Part shown: positions 58,146 through 64,000 of the stretch, in pieces
Layout of the letters: each line of letters opens with the position of its first letter
Numbering within the stretch: position 1 is the stretch's first letter
From: Ampullaceana balthica
Taxonomy: Eukaryota; Mollusca; Gastropoda; Lymnaeidae
DNA: 64,000 bases
Reading direction: 5' to 3'
Assembly (NCBI GenBank): GCA_944989445.1
Contig: CALYLW010001207.1
Location: forward strand, 124,001-188,000
Translations under genes and position numbers: made by a program
Notes under the pieces: model-generated
What the model saw: only the letters and a program-made list of their open reading frames with translations
Told to the model about the DNA's origin: nothing
Databases searched by the model: none

Positions 58146-60504
58146 ACCACTGGGCGCCCATCCATTACGTCAGTACTGTTACATTTCCGTATTGGAACTA
58201 AGCCCCTGTGACCATTGGACACCCATCCATCACGCCTGTATATTGGCTAGTAGGGATTAAGGATGGATTATTTATGGTTAGGGATTTAGTAGATGTTCAA
58301 TTTATTTTAAAGTCCTATTGGCTCTTTATGACAGACTCATTTGACCCACTTTGCTGTTGGTTACAGTATTATTGTAATTTGTTGTTGGTAACAGTACTAT
58401 TGTAATTTGTTGTTGGTAACAGTATTATTGTAATTTGTTGTTGGTAAACATTAACAAAAAATGTTAATACTTTTTTCCCCAAATGGCAGTGAGAGAGAAA
58501 ATAACGAGAAGTACAAACTGAGGGGGAGGGCTGAACACAGAGAGAACATATTAGAAAAAAAGGGAGTGGTGAACACAGACAGGTCACAGCAGAAAGAGAG
58601 GAACGGGTGAACACAGAGAGGACAGAGTAGAAAGAGATTGAAGGATGAACACAGTGAGAACACAGTAGAAAGAGAGGGGATGGTGAACACAGAGATTTCA
58701 CAGTAAAAAGAGGGGAAGGGTGAACACAGAGAGGACGGTAGAAGGAGAGGGATTGGTAATCACAGAGATTTCATAATAGAAAGAGAGGGAGGGATGAACA
58801 CAGAGAGGACACAGTGAAAAGAGAGTGACATTAAAACGTGGATATTGCTGACGCCCTTTCGTTGCTGAAGATTATTGCGTATTACGTTCTTGTGAGAACT
58901 GCCAACTCTGAGTTTATACCCGCGACTCTCTGTACTCAAGCAGAGCACGATTGCCGCTAGACAACTGTGTCCCCTTATTTATATATCATAAACACATATA
59001 AAGAAAAATTCACAATATATAAGGAGTTGTAACTGATATTTGTTCATACACTTACACTTCTACATTTATATAATTGTCGTTTATACTATAGACTTAAATT
59101 TACAAGAAACTAATTATCGTTTGAATGGTCCAAGGGAGGTAAGGCTACACCATACGCTAACCGTTAGTAACTAAGCCATAAAGGACAAATATACTGAAAT
59201 GCAGATTTGACATTTATATATATAATGAAAAAGATGAACTAGTGACACGAATTGTTTAAATAAATCGAACTAAGTCTATACTGGTGGTCGGTAAATACTT
59301 GCAATTTATTAAAATGTTTTCCCTTTATTAAAGGAATGGAAGTCAAGTGGATTGCCATTCGGATAAACATCTTATATGTATACCGTGTAGTAAGTACGTG
59401 TCAACAATTACGCATGGCAATGCATGACAGTAAATGTATTAAATATATAGTTTTCTTAATTTGAAATAACTAGGATTCTGTTCATATGTTTTTTTCTTTG
59501 ACATAAATAATTTGATACAGACTATTTAGTTGATTGCAATACAAAGTGTAAGCAATACAAATTAATAATACAATGTCGCACAGACTTTCTAGTTGCAATT
59601 TAATGGAAGTGAAGGTTAATAATATTTCGATCTTCTCATTAATCTTGCCGCTTAAGTTGTCTCAATTACCACCTCAAATTCAGTAGGTCGATTGTGGTGC
59701 CTTTTGGTGCGGTGTTCATAGAAAATAAAATGTGATGCACGTCACATATTACAATAATAAGTAGTTTAATATGTAAATTTCCCTTCATATGTACATCAGA
59801 ATTCAAACTTTGAAGAAAGATTTCATTTCCATTTGCATATGCTAAAGGAGTTTGTCTAATGTGATATAGAATGTTCAGGCAAAAACTAAAAACAATCAAA
59901 CAATATCAAACTATTAGACATCATTAACAATCAGACAACTCAAAAAAACCGAGAATCTACACTTGCAATAAAAATCTCTCATAGGCAGACGGATAGCAAC
60001 AACAAATAGGCAAATGTTACATTCAGACAATACTGACACTCAGACATATATTTTATTTTTGAAATACAAACCGTCAGAAAAATCTAATAGACAGACAACC
60101 CTACAAATCATACATAATCTTACATAATGACAGACAACATTAACAATCGATCAACTCTTACAAACTGACGGACAACAATAACATTAGTAAATGTAACAGA
60201 CTGACAAGTCTTACCTACAGACAACTCTTACAAAATTACTGACGCCAATAACCATCAGACAACTCTTACAGACAGACAATGAGGACAGACAACACTAACT
60301 TATCCATTGGTTTCTGACATGAAACCCAGAATTGATAACAATGGTAAAATTGACTTTGGACGATGTATACGCTTAACAATTTGCTTATTTCCTTTGATAT
60401 AGAAATCGTGTGAATCCAGAAGAAAGGTCTAATATGGGGGAGCAGCCATTACCATTTCTAAAAGTTTTATTTGTGTTGCTTTTTTAATAATAATTTTTTT
60501 TTAC
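58146..60504. repeat. 2,359 bp tandem duplication, copy B
   Basis: Same content and order as copy A at +2,359; no difference found in the stretches I compared. Ends at ACCAC (60505-60509) and then unrelated sequence. Confidence 0.95.
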
Positions 60505-60509
60505 ACCAC

Positions 60510-60889
60510 GCAACTTATCGTCCAATAAATTCTAAAACTTCATTTCGCGAGTTAAAATTAAACCCATTATTTCACACGCTTACTATACAAACTGTATCAC
60601 TGTAATTCCCTGTATGCTTTTTGTCTCTGACTCTTTAAATTTAACGTCAATAAGTTGAAAGTGAAAAATTGCAGTAAAATATCTCCGTTATATGAACTGA
60701 CTCAGTTTGTGGCACAATTGTTATTTATAAATTAACAAATGCAATGAAAAATTTTCAATTACACTTATTCTTTTATTTTATAACATGTATTATGAAAGTT
60801 GTTATGTATGATCTAATACTTATACTCGAAATTTAGTCCAAGTAGATAACACCTACAGGGTAATTACAACACATACACATTCTGAACCC
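60510..60889. other. AT-rich, nothing recognised
   Basis: No feature seen. Confidence 0.4.
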
Positions 60890-61072
60890 CCCCCCCACAC
60901 ACACACACAAACACACACTGATACACACACAATGAATCACACACAGACACTGATACACACAAACCCACACACTGAAGCAGACACTGATACACACAAACCC
61001 ACACACTGAAGCAGACACTGATACACACAAACCCACACACAATGATCAACACACGAACTTAAAAGCACACAC
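60890..61072. repeat. (CA)n and 34 bp CA-rich minisatellite
   Basis: Poly-C and CACACA lead into ACACACTGAAGCAGACACTG, ATACACACAAACCC units. Minus C/V/S-rich frames are artefacts. Confidence 0.95.
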
Positions 61073-61280
61073 AAAGAGACTAGATGTCAAAACTTTTATT
61101 TTTAGAGTAATAAAGGTGTATAACGTCGAGATAAGTCAAAATCTCCATTTTAATTTTAGACTTCATTACAAAACTTCCCCTTATATTCTTTTTACGAGAA
61201 AGTACAAATGAATATGTGCATGTTTATCTTGGTGTATTGGAACAACACTTTTTTAAAATTATTATTATTTTTTATCTGAT

Positions 61281-61392
61281 AGCCATGAAACTTTGGAAGT
61301 TATCTTGATGTATTGGAACAACACTTATCTGAAGTGTCTTGGTAGGTGCGGATTTCCATGTAATGGACACGACTGCAGTGTGAGTCACCACT
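61281..61392 (+). other. Possible internal host exon, low confidence
   Basis: A pyrimidine-rich tract ending TTTTTTATCTGATAG (to 61280) is followed by an open stretch ending at a good donor, TATG|GTATGTA. In the frame beginning CAT GAA ACT it reads HETLEVILMYWNNTYLKCLG then RCGFPCNGHDCSVSHHYG, cysteine-rich and higher in complexity than its surroundings. TTATCTTGATGTATTGGAAC is partly repeated at 61227, which could instead mean repeat DNA. No family recognised. Confidence 0.3.
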
Positions 61393-62529
61393 ATGGTATG
61401 TATACATTGTTAACAATCAGCAGTTATAAGATGAGCGATGAAAATAAACATTACTTTAAAATCTTTCATGATTGTTATTGTTTTTAAACATAACATGTTT
61501 ATATGAAAATATTTTATACACTAGCGTATCACCCGTCAAGTTTCAGTGTTGTTTCTGCTGTTTCGTGTAAAACGTACGAATATTCCAAGATACGAACGAA
61601 GGCCATCACGGAAGGAATTTTTTTCCATGTACCACAGTATATAGAAACGATTTGAAATGGAATACCATTTCAATTTTAATGTTTGAAAAATACCTTAGAT
61701 CACTTCAGCCATTGAAAAGAGGAACACAAAAATTTAGATAAATCTCTATGATAGTTTAAAGATCATGGTTTTCTGTTATTTTGCATAAAATAATAGATTA
61801 ATCTTATTTATGAATATAATTGCTTGTAAATTTAGATTTTATTTACAATCGTATTTACGTCTTAATATTATTTGCTGAATTTTGTAAACAAATTATTAAT
61901 AATATCAATATTAACATTAATATATTTTATGACGAAAAGTTAACGATTCATTTCCCTTGATACTTTTCTTGTAATATTTATTTAATTACGCGTTTTAAAT
62001 GGCTTCACGAGTGTTACCATATAAGAGCGCAGCCTTACAAACTTTTTAGCTGTGTTATATCACAATTTGGGGGCGGCTAATTAATTTCTTGTGACTACGT
62101 GTGAAAAGGGGGAGGGAGAAAATCGGATACTAAAATAGATAGAGGTAGAAAAAAATATTTTTGAAAACGTTTTTATTAGAATATAAAATAATTTTGAATC
62201 CATAAGTTCAAGAACTTTAATTTAATATGACTAAAAAACGTCGGGCGGGCGCTTATGAGGTTTTACATATGCAGTTCGCTCGTACTTTCACTTATAGATC
62301 TCTCTTTTGCCTTCTCAATTATAAATCTTTAATTTTTATACCAAACACCCGCCCAACGATTTTAATCATATTAAATGAAAGGATATGAAATTGTAACTTT
62401 TAAATTATTTTCTTCTTTTTAGTCTTCCTATAAAAGCTTGTTTTTAAAATCTTTTTTTTTCACCTCTATTTATTTTATTCTTTTTAGTATAAGTGTAAAA
62501 TCAATAAGTATATATAAAATTGTATTTCT
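61393..62529. other. AT-rich, nothing recognised
   Basis: No supported feature; CGTATCACCCGTC at 61525 echoes 608-620. Confidence 0.4.
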
Positions 62530-62770
62530 TTAAACGAATCGCGTGTTTACAGACTGAAACTAACTACACTTCTCCTGATGTAAACACGGGGAGTATTCAT
62601 CAATGGCTGGAGTGAACTGGCACGTGCTGTCAACAATGGCAATTGGATACAGATGCTATATAAAGATAAACTAAGAAATGCAATAATTTTATTACGGTAC
62701 ATTCGATCGATCTGAATTTTTGATACAATGCATTGTCTTCCAAGATCTATCTGTGGTGAAATTGTGAGAT
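62530..62770 (-). repeat. Family B fragment, inverted
   Basis: TTTACAGACTGAAAC, AACTGGCACGTG, TTACGGTACATTCGATCGAT and TTTTTGATACAATGCATTGT are inverse to 18200-18460. Confidence 0.65.
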
Positions 62771-62796
62771 CACTAGAACTTTCAAAAGTGGTTTAA

Positions 62797-63022
62797 TTAT
62801 ACGTTGGATATATCGATTTTGTTATAGTGTCACGGTGTGGATATATTGATGTTGTTATAGTGCTCTGTTGTGGATATATCAATGCATTTATAGTGCCACG
62901 GTGTGGATATATCGATGCATTTATAGTGCCACGGTGTGGATATATCGATGCATTTATAGTGCCACGGTTGGATATATCGATGTTGTTATAATGCCACGGT
63001 GTGGATATATTGATGTTGAGAA
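62797..63022. repeat. 33 bp minisatellite, ~7 units
   Basis: Unit GATGCATTTATAGTGCCACG, GTGTGGATATATC, with variants GATGTTGTTATAG. 63023-63685 holds nothing recognised. Confidence 0.92.
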
Positions 63023-63685
63023 GTTTAAATGACTAAAAACTATTGGCGGCGAATTGTTGCTTCTGTGTACAACAAACTCTATCAAGACACAGATACATCG
63101 TAAACTACATGCGTTTAAAAACCAAACATTGAACTGCTTCATGCTCGTGGCCTAAAGTTAGTCTCGTTATTTCCATGAGAGCGGTTACGTCCTCTCACGA
63201 ATTATATACAGCACCATAGCAGCTGCAGCTTGAACGAATTGACTAGCAGTCAGATCATATAGAAACAAAAGCTTAATACTATGATATTAGTTGACTTTGC
63301 TGAAAAACATACATATCCTTGATGATTGATTCCATAAGTTTACCCCTTTTTTAACATATGTAAAGTCTACAGATCTAGATCTTCCATTTACAATTTTAGT
63401 TTCGTTGCAAATAGAATTATTCTTTTTAAAATTTTCTCCATGTTAAGATCCTTTCTCTCTGCGTTATTTGTGATGTCATGAGTTGAACGTAGATCATATT
63501 GTCTAAGAAACCTTTAGAAGACACGCATTTACACAGTAATCAGACAACTTAACAATTTAATATTTAATTATGTGGTCATACCTTGTATCAAAAACTGACA
63601 GGTCGGAAATAAACAATTCTCTCTTTCCTGGTCACTCTGAACTGAACAAATATAAGAATGAAGACAACAAACAGTTCAACTCATA

Positions 63686-63873
63686 ACTCCAGCCTCTTGA
63701 TGTTACTCTGGGCATGAAGCCAACCCTTTGATGTTACTTTGTGATTCACGCCAGCCTCTTGATGTTACTTTGAGCATCACGCCAGCCCTTTGATGTTACT
63801 TTGTGATTCACGCCAGCCTCTTAATGTTACTCTGTGCATCACTCCAGCCTCTTAATGTTACTCTGTGCATCAC
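63686..63873 (+). repeat. 31 bp minisatellite, six units, leader-like
   Basis: Unit GCCAGCCTCTTGATGTTACT, TTGTGCATCAC with variants. It abuts the retrotransposon-like frame that follows, as a tandem 5' UTR monomer array would. Confidence 0.92.
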
Positions 63874-64000
63874 TCCAACTCCGCCAAGGCCGGTCCCAAG
63901 CCCGGGTGCAAAAGGAGGAGGGTTGGCGTGAGGCCAGCGACCTCACCCGTAAAAACAAATTGCTACAGAAACGTCAACAAGAAAAAACAAACAAATTTCA
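63860..64000 (+). CDS. Start of a probable non-LTR retrotransposon ORF, cut by window end
   Basis: One frame is open from ~63862 to the edge: HHSNSAKAGPKPGCKRRRVG followed by VRPATSPVKTNC and NVNKK. The basic, GC-richer sequence GGCCGGTCCCAAGCCCGGGT with GGAGGAGGGTTGGCGT is reminiscent of the 5' end of RTE-type (craniofacial-development-protein-2-like) elements, upstream of an endonuclease. The catalytic domains would lie beyond 64000. No ATG is visible in this frame near the start. Assignment is by recall of the phrase and is not certain. Confidence 0.5.

Noticed and set aside
60833..61052. Two overlapping cysteine/valine-rich minus frames
   Set aside because: Translation of CA-rich minisatellite.

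Overview
This is animal nuclear DNA: AT-rich, intron-style spacing, no prokaryotic operons and no long host reading frames. It is made almost entirely of transposable elements, their dead remnants and tandem repeats. Repeat style and element content fit a mollusc, perhaps a gastropod, but that is a guess and nothing here fixes the species. I find no rRNA, CRISPR array or complete host gene. Three short stretches (25-190, 30981-31118, 61281-61392) could be host exons, all at low confidence.

Layout. 1-6.7 kb: a possible terminal exon, then a head-to-tail array of a ~500 bp unit (family A), GGCGCC-rich repeats (family G), a small hairpin element and a deleted hAT. 8.2-9.8 kb: a dead ZBED-type hAT transposase. 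11.7-12.7 kb: Helitron-like ends and a tRNA-derived segment. 13-20 kb: families P, D, E/G and a second array (family B). 21-25 kb: segmental duplications and two minisatellites. 25-27.8 kb: a second dead hAT carrying a nested pogo/Tigger-type element and a 28 bp minisatellite. 28.4-31 kb: family G copies and a 1.5 kb element with GGGGCCGTCC ends and TGA target duplication. 31.48-35.02 kb: a nearly intact pogo/Tigger-like transposon with TA duplication, a transposase with its catalytic triad present and a downstream PHD-finger frame. 35.4-39.2 kb: a gag-like remnant, family K with a hAT MITE inserted at an 8 bp duplication, family D and Helitron-like repeats. 39.7-41.2 kb: element Q, whose inverted copy lies at 54.4-55.8 kb. 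45-50.4 kb: perfect 35 bp repeats, a second hAT MITE and several other MITEs. 50.8-53.24 kb: a full-length but dead piggyBac. 55.79-60.50 kb: a 2,359 bp tandem duplication with no difference seen. 60.5-64 kb: simple repeats, minisatellites and, at the edge, the start of a probable non-LTR retrotransposon with a minisatellite 5' leader.

The genes do not form a pathway. The story is insertion history: several insertions can be read against an uninserted relative in the same window (hAT MITE in family K, family B unit in element Q, family A unit inside an older family A unit, pogo-type element inside hAT). The most notable object is the pogo/Tigger transposon: its transposase frame and its PHD-finger frame are separated only by the phase of a seven-A tract, so it probably encoded one DDE transposase with a chromatin-reader domain.
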